Below are positions 53,763 through 60,546 of a stretch of 64,000 nt of DNA, in pieces. How positions within the stretch are numbered: position 1 is the first letter of the stretch; the number at the start of each line of letters is the position of its first letter. A program made the position numbers and the translations under genes. The notes beneath the pieces were generated by a model. That model did not search any database. It saw only the letters and a list, made by a program, of their open reading frames with translations, and was not told where the DNA came from. Source of the DNA: Schaedlerella arabinosiphila (GTDB lineage: Bacteria > Bacillota > Clostridia > Lachnospirales > Lachnospiraceae). The DNA lies in the NCBI RefSeq assembly GCF_003885045.1, contig NZ_RHJS01000001.1:62001-126000 (forward strand), written 5' to 3'.

Positions 53763-54476
53763 TTAAACACTGGACACACCCCCGTTCTGCAGGTGCCACA
53801 TATAGGCTTTCACAAACTCCCCATACTTCTTTTTCGTCAGATATACCCTGTCGCCGTTCGTAAGGGTTATGCTCTCGCTGTCATATTCCGTGATACAGTC
53901 CATGTTCACGATGTACGCCCGGTGGCAGCGGTAAAATTCATCCCCAAGCTGCCCTTCCAGTTCATCCATCGCCGCATAGATCTCTATGGTCTGCCTTACG
54001 GTGTGTATTTCCACCTTCTTCGCCCTGCTCTCGATATACAGGATTTCAGACTGGTCAAGGGTAAGGTTCCGTGACTTGATGAACAGCACACGGCGCTCCT
54101 TCTTCTTAGTGGCCTCTCGCACCGCCCTTTCCAGCACCTCCGCAAATTTACCCTCGTCTATCGGCTTTAGCAGGTACTGGAACGCATAGAGGTCAAATGC
54201 GTCAAACACATAATCCTTGATGCCCGTAATGAACACCAGCACGGTATCCCCCACGCCAAGATTGGTGTTCTTTTCCCGCAGGCTCCTTGCCGCCTCTATG
54301 CCGTTCATGCCCTCCATCTGTATGTCAAGGAAAACGATGTCAAACCGCTTTCCCGATGCGAACAGTTCCTCGCCCGTGGCATAAGCTTCTATGCGGCTCT
54401 CCGGCTGCCGTTCCTCCACCAGCCCGCGTATATGCTCCCTGATCGCTTTCTCGTCATCCACAACTGCAATATCCAA
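53763..54476 (-). CDS. LytTR-family response regulator (237 aa)
   Basis: Receiver domain MDIAVVDDEKAIREHIRGL, acceptor Asp in FDIVFLDIQMEGMNG, YLLKPID. LytTR DNA-binding domain LYIESRAKKVEIHTVRQT, FYRCHRAYIVNMDCITEY, LTNGDRVYLTKKKYGEF. LytTR proteins bind two direct repeats about 21-22 bp apart; such a pair lies 90 bases upstream of this gene and before 59.68 kb. It probably controls its own operon and the DUF6033-like genes. Confidence 0.93.
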   Translation of the reverse strand: MDIAVVDDEKAIREHIRGLVEERQPESRIEAYATGEELFASGKRFDIVFLDIQMEGMNGIEAARSLREKNTNLGVGDTVLVFITGIKDYVFDAFDLYAFQYLLKPIDEGKFAEVLERAVREATKKKERRVLFIKSRNLTLDQSEILYIESRAKKVEIHTVRQTIEIYAAMDELEGQLGDEFYRCHRAYIVNMDCITEYDSESITLTNGDRVYLTKKKYGEFVKAYMWHLQNGGVSSV

Positions 54477-54530
54477 AATCCATCACCTCAAATCTATATA
54501 GGCATTCACATAAAGATAAGTATCTATCTT

Positions 54531-54598
54531 TTTATATCGGCAGAAATTTTCCGTTTTTCGGTCGGAAGGAACGAAACGACCACTTTTCGGGAACGAAA
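54531..54598 (-). promoter_or_regulatory. LytTR-type operator and promoter of the two-component operon
   Basis: GGAACGAAA at 54568-54576 and again at 54590-54598 (TTTCGTTCC on the minus strand), period 22 bp as expected for LytTR. The segment from here to TATAAA (minus, at 54536-54531) matches two other sites at 59.88-59.95 and 60.10-60.16 kb. Confidence 0.7.
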
Positions 54599-54740
54599 GG
54601 AAAAGCGTTTTAAAAAATGTAAAAATCAGCTCTAAAGTTTTCTGCCCTTCGTCCGATAGCACCACTCGCATATTACCTCTTATTTCCCCGCTTTCCAAGT
54701 AATTTCCGTTATCAGGCCGCCCGGCCTGCCTGCGGAAAAG

Positions 54741-54788
54741 GCAGACCGCCGCATATGGCGGATGATGGCCATAGTGCGGCGGTTTGTC
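54741..54788 (-). terminator. Terminator after the small ORF at 54.87 kb
   Basis: AGACCGCCGCA (54743-54753) pairs with TGCGGCGGTTT (54775-54785). On the minus strand the stem is followed by GCCTTTTCC. GC-rich 11-bp stem with a modest T-run; it ends the ABC operon read from 59.7 kb. Confidence 0.7.
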
Positions 54789-54865
54789 TTCTGTAGGGCT
54801 TTCTGATATATCAGAAAATGCGAAGTACTAAAAATATGAATTGCATTTTGCCAATCAGCTTATGC

Positions 54866-55009
54866 TTATTTCGCAGGCTTTTCCAGTGACATATCAGTTT
54901 CTGCCTTTCTAATTTTTTCTTTTATTCTTTCTGTTATTTCGCCAGAAACCTCAAAGCCATTTGTCACCTCATGCAAAGCCTCTTTCATTTTCTCTTCAAA
55001 TTTATCCAT
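54866..55009 (-). CDS. Small charged helical protein (47 aa)
   Basis: MDKFEEKMKEALHEVTNGFE, then VSGEITERIKEKIRK and MSLEKPAK. RBS AAGGAG 7 bases before ATG 55009. Directly follows the ABC permease gene (26 bases). Highly charged and without a signal peptide; not recognised. Its conserved ribosome site and length make a real gene likely. Confidence 0.65.
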   Translation of the reverse strand: MDKFEEKMKEALHEVTNGFEVSGEITERIKEKIRKAETDMSLEKPAK

Positions 55010-55035
55010 GACAATCTCCTTTTTCTTTACATAGA

Positions 55036-56274
55036 TCACGCAACCTGATGTTTACAATAAGAGCGAACCGCTAAAAACAGGAATACAGGTATTTCAACTG
55101 CGGCTGAAATCAAAATGACATATGGTGTCCAGAAACTTGCCTCTCCAATATGCAGAAAGTTGAAATTATAAAGCTGATACAGGAAATTATTCTGCATACC
55201 GATACCCGCGGAAGGCAGAACAGTTGAAATCCACGATGCGCCTGCAAATGCACTATGAGCAAATATAGGCAGAAATAACACCACTATGGAAATCAGCAGT
55301 ACTGTCAGCGAATCCCTGCATCTGGCAGACAAGAACAGCGTACAGCTAATGGTTGCCAATAATGAAAGAAGTCCTGCAAATACCAGAATAATCTGGAGCT
55401 GCCCCAAATTTATATTTGGCAGATTTATAATTGAAAACAGCATTTGAAACGAAGTCTTCAGGCAATCTGTACCAAACGCAAGATTTAAGATTAACAAATG
55501 AATTGACATTCCCAAAATGAAAATTATTATGAATATACAGCAGGCTGCCAGAATCCGTGTAACAGCTAATTTCATTCGTCCATATTTCGTACAGCGCAAA
55601 ATACTGTCACTGCCGGTCTGATATTCATTGGCGAAAATCGGAGCCGCAATAGCAACACAAAGGATTGACAAAACCAAAATATACAATGTTGTATAATCAA
55701 ATGCGTCCCTGCTCATACCGGGATATAAGTAAAATGGCTGATCTGCATCTGCATACTTGTCTGCCGCAAACTGCCCCGCCGACTCATATTCTTTCTGCTC
55801 AAGATCCATGATATCATCCAAATGGGAAACACATTTTTCATAAAAATGCTGTTCCACCCCAACAGGATCGATATCCATCAGGTCTGCGGCAGCGCCAGTT
55901 TTCGGGTCAGCAAATGCTTCTGTCAATCCTTTAAGCATAGGACGGATAGCCATAATGTTTTCAATATAAATATCCAGCGGAACGTCATTAAGCGTACCAT
56001 ATTCTTTTACATAGGATTGATATGTCCGCAAGGCTTCCGCCAGCTTCCCAGGAGTAATGTCACCCGCTGTTTTCTCATAGTAATCCCGCTTAAACCGGAT
56101 TGCTGATAATCCATCTAATTCTATGATTTTCCCATCTTCTCCCAGACGGTTAATTGATTCAAAACTGACTGGCAGATACGCCATCACAACAGACATAAAA
56201 AGTGCAGCAGCAAACAATGCCAATGTACGGCGTGACTTTATAATTCGTTTTACTTCTAATCGGAATAAACGCAT
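55036..56274 (-). CDS. ABC transporter permease (ABC-2 type), 412 aa
   Basis: Membrane protein with an N-terminal segment ALFAAALFMSVVMAYLP, a large extracellular domain (residues ~35-200) and about five further segments (LYILVLSILCVAIAAPIFA, CCIFIIIFILGMSIHLLIL, LVFAGLLSLLATISCTLFL, VLLISIVVLFLPIF, YVILISAAVEIPVFLFLAV). I chose ATG 56274 (MRLFRLEVKR), 1 base after the ATPase stop, with GGGGAGAG upstream. It likely exports an antimicrobial or lipid-like substrate with the ATPase 56276-57187. Confidence 0.88.
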   Translation of the reverse strand: MRLFRLEVKRIIKSRRTLALFAAALFMSVVMAYLPVSFESINRLGEDGKIIELDGLSAIRFKRDYYEKTAGDITPGKLAEALRTYQSYVKEYGTLNDVPLDIYIENIMAIRPMLKGLTEAFADPKTGAAADLMDIDPVGVEQHFYEKCVSHLDDIMDLEQKEYESAGQFAADKYADADQPFYLYPGMSRDAFDYTTLYILVLSILCVAIAAPIFANEYQTGSDSILRCTKYGRMKLAVTRILAACCIFIIIFILGMSIHLLILNLAFGTDCLKTSFQMLFSIINLPNINLGQLQIILVFAGLLSLLATISCTLFLSARCRDSLTVLLISIVVLFLPIFAHSAFAGASWISTVLPSAGIGMQNNFLYQLYNFNFLHIGEASFWTPYVILISAAVEIPVFLFLAVRSYCKHQVA

Positions 56275-56275
56275 A

Positions 56276-57187
56276 TCAATTTCTCTCCCCTTCCCGGAGT
56301 GCGTTTCCTTCGCACTCCGTATTTTCCTGCGGAAAATACCAAAGATACAAATCCTCAAGCCGAGGCTGTGCAGTAACCGCCCCGGAAATTTCGGGTTTTT
56401 CAGATAAATACCGTATAGATACCTGCCCATTATCTTCGCTGCGCTGATTGATGATCCTCAGCCGCATTTCGTAGCCGGCTAAATCCCTTGCTGGTATGGT
56501 ACAAGTCCATACCTTCCCCTCAATCGCTCTTACCAGCTCATCCGTCCGGCCTATATCCACTATCTTTCCTGCTTTCATAATAGCGTTTCTCGTTGCAATG
56601 TACTCAATATCCGAAACGATATGCGTAGAAATTAACACAATCCTATCATGTGAAAATTCTGAAATAAAGTTACGGAATCGTACCCGTTCTCCGGGATCAA
56701 GTCCTGCTGTCGGTTCGTCCATCACAAGGACTTTCGGTTCGTTCAGCATTGCCTGTGCAATCCCCACGCGCCGCTTCATACCCCCTGACAGCTTTGCTAT
56801 CTTTTTCCTTTTTACATCTGAAAGCGTAAGCACCTCCAGAAGATGATTGATTTTATTTTCTGTCTCCCTTGCCGGAACACCTTTCAGGGCAGCTACATAT
56901 TCCAGATAATCTTTCACTGTAAAATCACGGGAATATCCGAAATCCTGTGGTAAAAAGCCAAATATGTCCCGATAGGTTTCTCCCATTTTACGGATATCGG
57001 TGCCATCATAACAGACTGCTCCTCTGGTGGGTGTCATAACGTTTGCAATCATTCGCATAAGGGTAGTTTTCCCTGCGCCGTTAGCGCCAAGCAGCCCCCA
57101 TACACCCGGTGTCAAAGTAAGGCTGGCATCATCGACGGCCTTTTTATCTTTGAACTGTTTACATAAACGCTCAATTTTCAGTTCCAT
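56276..57187 (-). CDS. ABC transporter ATP-binding protein (303 aa)
   Basis: Walker A LLGANGAGKTTLMRMIAN, Q-loop FLPQDFGYSRDFTVKDYLEY, signature LSGGMKRRVGIAQAML, Walker B VLVMDEPTAGLDPGERVRF, switch His in LISTHIVSDIEYIA. The ~80-residue C-terminal extension may contact the permease. One base separates it from the permease. Follows the VanS-like kinase gene by 170 bases that contain a hairpin, so expression may be tuned there. Confidence 0.93.
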   Translation of the reverse strand: MELKIERLCKQFKDKKAVDDASLTLTPGVWGLLGANGAGKTTLMRMIANVMTPTRGAVCYDGTDIRKMGETYRDIFGFLPQDFGYSRDFTVKDYLEYVAALKGVPARETENKINHLLEVLTLSDVKRKKIAKLSGGMKRRVGIAQAMLNEPKVLVMDEPTAGLDPGERVRFRNFISEFSHDRIVLISTHIVSDIEYIATRNAIMKAGKIVDIGRTDELVRAIEGKVWTCTIPARDLAGYEMRLRIINQRSEDNGQVSIRYLSEKPEISGAVTAQPRLEDLYLWYFPQENTECEGNALREGERN

Positions 57188-57252
57188 TGTACCATTCTCT
57201 CCTTTCCTAAAGCCTTATGGTCTGCCTGTTTCCAAAGGCTTTTTTCAGGAGC

Positions 57253-57295
57253 AAATGCCCCTGTCCAGTAACGAGTGTACCAAACAGGGGCATTT
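57253..57295. repeat. Hairpin between the kinase and the ABC genes
   Basis: AAATGCCCCTG (57253-57263) and CAGGGGCATTT (57285-57295), perfect 11-bp stem. No T-run follows on the minus strand, so it is an attenuator, processing site or operator rather than a full terminator. Confidence 0.6.
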
Positions 57296-57356
57296 CAATC
57301 TCAAATTTCAGGCAGGAATAATCCTAAGAATTTCCTAATATTATGAATGTATTTTC

Positions 57357-58418
57357 CTAAGAAGAGACTGGCAGGGTAATTGTGAAACTGACTGTTTCAT
57401 TACTGCTCTGTGCTATGATTTCACCGCCATGCAGCCCCACAATCTCTTTCGCAATAGATAATCCAAGCCCCCCTCCTGTATCCGACAGCCTGGCTCCATC
57501 TAAACGGCTGAACTTTTCAAAGATGCCTGACAACTGGTCTGGCGGGATTGTCTGCCCATGATTTTTGAAAACGGCTACAACATTTGTGCCTTTTCTCTCT
57601 GCCGATATGCTGATTTCTGTGTTAGGATAGCTGTACGCAGCAGCATTCTTCAAAAGGTTATTAAAAACCCTCGCCAGCTTTTCAGGATCGCCTGTTACAA
57701 TCAGCTCATCCCCAGCAGAAAACAGAACTGTATTTCCCCTTGCTGACAGGGACGGATAAAATTCATCCATGACCTGTGCTAAAAGGGCGTATAAATCAAC
57801 CCGTGCCTTTTGCAACTGCACTACAGCCGTATGATACCTCGTAATCTCAAACAATTCATTGAGCAGTGTCTCCAGCCGTTCTGCTTTGTCAAGGGCAATG
57901 CCCACATATTTTGCTTTTTGGTCTTGCGGCATGTCCGGGGCTTCGTCAAGCAGGCTTAAATATCCAATGACCGCCGTCAAGGGCGTGCGGATATCATGCG
58001 CCAGATACATGACCAGCTCATTTTTCTTGTCCTCCGCTTCTTTTACTGCCTGTTTGCCAAGCAGAACTGACATTTTAATCTGGTTCATCTGCTGCTCCAC
58101 TTCCCTGAGCGGTTCTGACAATTCAACCGCCTGGCTGTTCTGTTCATATACTGTCTGCGTGGCAGTGACCACCTCATCCAGATAGTCCCACGGTTTTCTC
58201 CAGTAATGATAAAAAATGCAGGCCAGGCCAGCCACAAGGTAGAAAAAATAAATGATATCCAACCGCAGGTACAACCAACTAAAAACCTGATTCTCAAATC
58301 GGGAGAAAAAGTATTCCAGCAGCGGCATCGCAATCAGACCTGAAAGCGTATAAATTAGCATAATAATAAAAAAACGGAACTGCAACTTTTTTCTTATAGG
58401 GAAGTCCTGCTTCTTCAC
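57357..58418 (-). CDS. VanS-like sensor histidine kinase (353 aa)
   Basis: Two N-terminal membrane segments (RFFIIMLIYTLSGLIAMPLL and YLRLDIIYFFYLVAGLACIF), short loop, then His box LVMYLAHDIRTPLTAVIGYL, N-box NNLLKNAAAYSYPN, G1 IFEKFSRLDGARLSD and G2 GGGLGLSIAKEIV. GTG 58418 chosen because GGAGGTGG lies upstream. Pairs with the regulator at 58980-59675, with VanZ-like between them. VanS-type kinases sense cell-wall antibiotics, but many relatives sense bacteriocins. Confidence 0.9.
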   Translation of the reverse strand: MKKQDFPIRKKLQFRFFIIMLIYTLSGLIAMPLLEYFFSRFENQVFSWLYLRLDIIYFFYLVAGLACIFYHYWRKPWDYLDEVVTATQTVYEQNSQAVELSEPLREVEQQMNQIKMSVLLGKQAVKEAEDKKNELVMYLAHDIRTPLTAVIGYLSLLDEAPDMPQDQKAKYVGIALDKAERLETLLNELFEITRYHTAVVQLQKARVDLYALLAQVMDEFYPSLSARGNTVLFSAGDELIVTGDPEKLARVFNNLLKNAAAYSYPNTEISISAERKGTNVVAVFKNHGQTIPPDQLSGIFEKFSRLDGARLSDTGGGLGLSIAKEIVGLHGGEIIAQSSNETVSFTITLPVSS

Positions 58419-58432
58419 AAATACCACCTCCG

Positions 58433-58951
58433 TCAATTTGATATCAAAAGAACCGATACACCGCCGACCACTACCGCTGTAACAATAGCGGCCACAACCG
58501 TAATGACTGTATCTGCCCGCTTTTTACCCCGGAATATTTTTGCAGCTGACCAATAAAGCCCAATCCCTATCATCCCTCCACAGGTATTGGTTATGAGGTC
58601 AGTTATGTCTGTCCCGCCAACTGCAAGAATATATTGGAAAATCTCCAGGATAAGGCTTGTTGATAAAATAAGAATGAACTTTCTTTTGAAATTTGATTCA
58701 TGTCTGAACATACACAAATAGATGCCAAACGGAATAAATATCCCAATATTTTCTAAAACTTCCTTCAAATGAAAATTCATCCCTATTTCATTTTCATAAT
58801 GGAATGGTATCAGGTTAATGTTCCTGACTGTATCCAAATCATGGATTGATAGCTGCAGCTTGAATAAAATAATCCATACCAGTAAGACCATATAGACAGC
58901 AAATAAAAACGGCACAAGGCAGTTTATACCTGCTCTTTTCTTTTTCTTCAT
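58433..58951 (-). CDS. VanZ-family membrane protein (172 aa)
   Basis: VanZ-type protein with about four membrane segments and NLIPFHYENEIGMNF and DITDLITNTCGGMIGIGL motifs (the conserved NxIPF and DxxTN...G features). ATG 58951 follows AAGGAGGC. VanZ lowers teicoplanin sensitivity in enterococci; here no D-Ala-D-Lac ligase or VanH/X gene is in the window, so the role is more general envelope protection. It lies between regulator and kinase, an unusual order. Confidence 0.85.
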   Translation of the reverse strand: MKKKKRAGINCLVPFLFAVYMVLLVWIILFKLQLSIHDLDTVRNINLIPFHYENEIGMNFHLKEVLENIGIFIPFGIYLCMFRHESNFKRKFILILSTSLILEIFQYILAVGGTDITDLITNTCGGMIGIGLYWSAAKIFRGKKRADTVITVVAAIVTAVVVGGVSVLLISN

Positions 58952-58979
58952 AATGCCTCCTTGTCCGGGGATAGGGCGG

Positions 58980-59675
58980 CTATATTTTATATCCGACACC
59001 CCATATTGTCTTTATATACTTTGGCTTTTCTGTCGTGTCTTTCAGTTTTTCCCTTAAATGGCGGATATGCACTGTAATTGTGCTGCTGTTCTTGCTGTAA
59101 TACTCATCTTTCCATATTCTGTGAAATAATTCCTCAAGAGTCACAACCGCCCCCTGATTCTCCAACAGAATGCGCAGAATGGAAAATTCCGTAGGTGTTA
59201 AGGATAAAGGCTCCCCATCCAGCTCACATTCATAAGTTTTTGTGTTAAACATCAGCTTTTTATAAGCAAGAATCGTAACAGGCTCATTTTCTGCTGGCAC
59301 CGGAGTATACTTATTATACCTTCTTAACTGTGCCTTCACTCTGGCTATCAGTTCAAGGGGTCGAAATGGCTTCGTTACATAATCGTCTGCCCCCAGTGTC
59401 AAACCAGTGATCTTATCCGTCTCTTCATCCTTCGCCGTCAGCATTATGATGGGATAGGTATGCTTTTCACGGATTTTCTGGCATAGGGTAAATCCGTTAA
59501 TATCGGGCAGCATGATATCAAGAATAGCAAGGTCAACCTCTTCTTCTTTAACAAATTCCAATGCCTCTTTTGCAGAATAGTATTTATAAATGGTGTAATT
59601 TTCATTTTTCAGGTAAACTTCAAGCAGATCAGCAATATCGTGTTCATCATCAACGATTAAAATTTTTTCAGACAT
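58980..59675 (-). CDS. OmpR/VanR-like response regulator (231 aa)
   Basis: Receiver domain ILIVDDEHDIADLLEVYLKN, Asp in VDLAILDIMLPDINGFT, LGADDYVTKPFRPLEL. Winged-helix output: YECELDGEPLSLTPTEFSIL, HRIWKDEYYSKNSSTITVHI and IKTIWGVGYKI. ATG 59675 has AAGGA 9 bases upstream. Direct operon with VanZ-like and VanS-like genes. A LytTR-type box with consensus -10 lies 200 bases before it, suggesting input from the 52-54 kb system. Confidence 0.93.
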   Translation of the reverse strand: MSEKILIVDDEHDIADLLEVYLKNENYTIYKYYSAKEALEFVKEEEVDLAILDIMLPDINGFTLCQKIREKHTYPIIMLTAKDEETDKITGLTLGADDYVTKPFRPLELIARVKAQLRRYNKYTPVPAENEPVTILAYKKLMFNTKTYECELDGEPLSLTPTEFSILRILLENQGAVVTLEELFHRIWKDEYYSKNSSTITVHIRHLREKLKDTTEKPKYIKTIWGVGYKI

Positions 59676-59880
59676 ATAAGCCATTCCTTCCCAAAGCCGT
59701 AGCTTATTTTTATTACTCTATCACATTTTCCTTTAAAAATCCCAATAAAGCACATGAGATTTCATTAAGATTTTCCTAAGTTCCTAAACACCGTTCAAAT
59801 TATATATAGGATTTCAAATAATTAGTTTTCTTATTACTTCGGCAGAATACCGTTCCCACTATAGCAATAGCATCTACAGA

Positions 59881-59946
59881 ATTATACCATAGAAATTTTC
59901 TATTTTTCATCCGATGGCACGAAACGACTATTTCCCGGAAACGAAA
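59881..59946 (-). promoter_or_regulatory. LytTR-type operator and promoter before the VanR-like operon
   Basis: GGCACGAAA (59916-59924) and GAAACGAAA (59938-59946), period 22 bp; TATAAT on the minus strand at 59886-59881 and a conserved segment GAAATTTTC between. It matches the site at 54.53-54.60 kb base for base in key positions. Confidence 0.65.
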
Positions 59947-59960
59947 AGCATACCCCAAAC

Positions 59961-59985
59961 AAAAGGAGCCTATACAACTCCTTTT
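59961..59985. terminator. Bidirectional terminator of a short transcript
   Basis: AAAAGGAG (59961-59968) and CTCCTTTT (59978-59985) form a hairpin with T-runs on both strands. On the minus strand it ends the short transcript from the promoter near 60.10 kb. Confidence 0.6.
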
Positions 59986-60096
59986 TCCCACTTATCCCAT
60001 CTCCCTGAACGTGCCAGCCATTCCTCCCACAAGGCTCCACTGGCGTTGCATATAGGATTTCAGATTTATTCCCGCTAAACCAAACGCATCCTCTGA

Positions 60097-60164
60097 ATAA
60101 TACCATAAAAATTTCCTATTTTTCACCTGGGTTGCACAAAACGACTATTTTTCAGGAGTAGAAA
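60097..60164 (-). promoter_or_regulatory. Third, degenerate LytTR-type promoter
   Basis: TGCACAAAA (60133-60141) and a degraded partner around 60155-60164 keep the 22-bp period, and ACCATAAAAATTTCCTATTT matches the other two sites. The -10 is TATTAT (minus, 60102-60097). The transcript would be about 130 bases long, up to the hairpin at 59961-59985; no credible peptide ORF is present in it. Confidence 0.5.
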
Positions 60165-60199
60165 GCAAAAAAAGAGCCATTGAACAGCCCTTTTTTCTT
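60165..60199. terminator. Terminator-like hairpin
   Basis: AAAAAGAGCC and GGCTCTTTTTTT-like arms (minus strand: AAAAAAGGGC...GCTCTTTTTTT) give a stem with T-run. It closes the amylase-side intergenic region and precedes the third LytTR-type promoter. Confidence 0.45.
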
Positions 60200-60245
60200 G
60201 TTATCATTTATCCATTTTATTTTTACCGTTTTTCTCATATACAAA

Positions 60246-60320
60246 CACGAAAACCCTTTACACTATCACGGAAACCCTTATATTATCACGAAAACTCCCA
60301 GCGACTTTCCGTGATAATAT
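60246..60320. repeat. Three direct repeats CACGRAAACYC and an inverted repeat
   Basis: CACGAAAACCCTT at 60246, CACGGAAACCCTT at 60267, CACGAAAACTCC at 60287 (period 20-21). In addition ATATTATCACG (60280-60290) pairs with CGTGATAATAT (60310-60320). Possible multi-site operator or iteron-like array in the noncoding region 3' of the amylase gene. No gene is present in 60200-60546. Confidence 0.5.
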
Positions 60321-60418
60321 GTAAGCGACACAAAATTACCAAAAATACATCACATCACTCATATAAGTGCGCAAACTTCCTCTCCTAACTTTTTTATAAA
60401 CAAGTACATACAAATTAA

Positions 60419-60496
60419 TCCGACAGGTCATTTTCATTGCAATGAATTGCATGTAAATGACCTGTCGGATTGCGACTGTACAGATGGAAAATTTTT
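60419..60496. repeat. Gene-less member of the Uma2 inverted-repeat family
   Basis: TCCGACAGGTCATTT (60419-60433) and AAATGACCTGTCGGA (60455-60469) enclose GCAATGAATTGCATG. The right arm CTGTCGGATTGCGACTGTAC continues to 60496 and matches the right end of the Uma2 element at 47965-48000. Non-autonomous or deleted version of that element. Confidence 0.65.
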
Positions 60497-60546
60497 GTGC
60501 CACTAAACATCCCATTTTACGAATGAAGTACTTGCCCTACGCCCTT

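Noticed and set aside
55036..59675. Vancomycin-resistance cluster
   Set aside because: Only VanR/VanS/VanZ-like genes are present; no ligase, VanH or VanX gene, so glycopeptide resistance is not supported.
59800..60106. Two minus-strand ORFs as candidate signal peptides for the AgrC-like kinase
   Set aside because: Their start codons fall in or near promoter elements and lack ribosome sites; no AgrD-like features.
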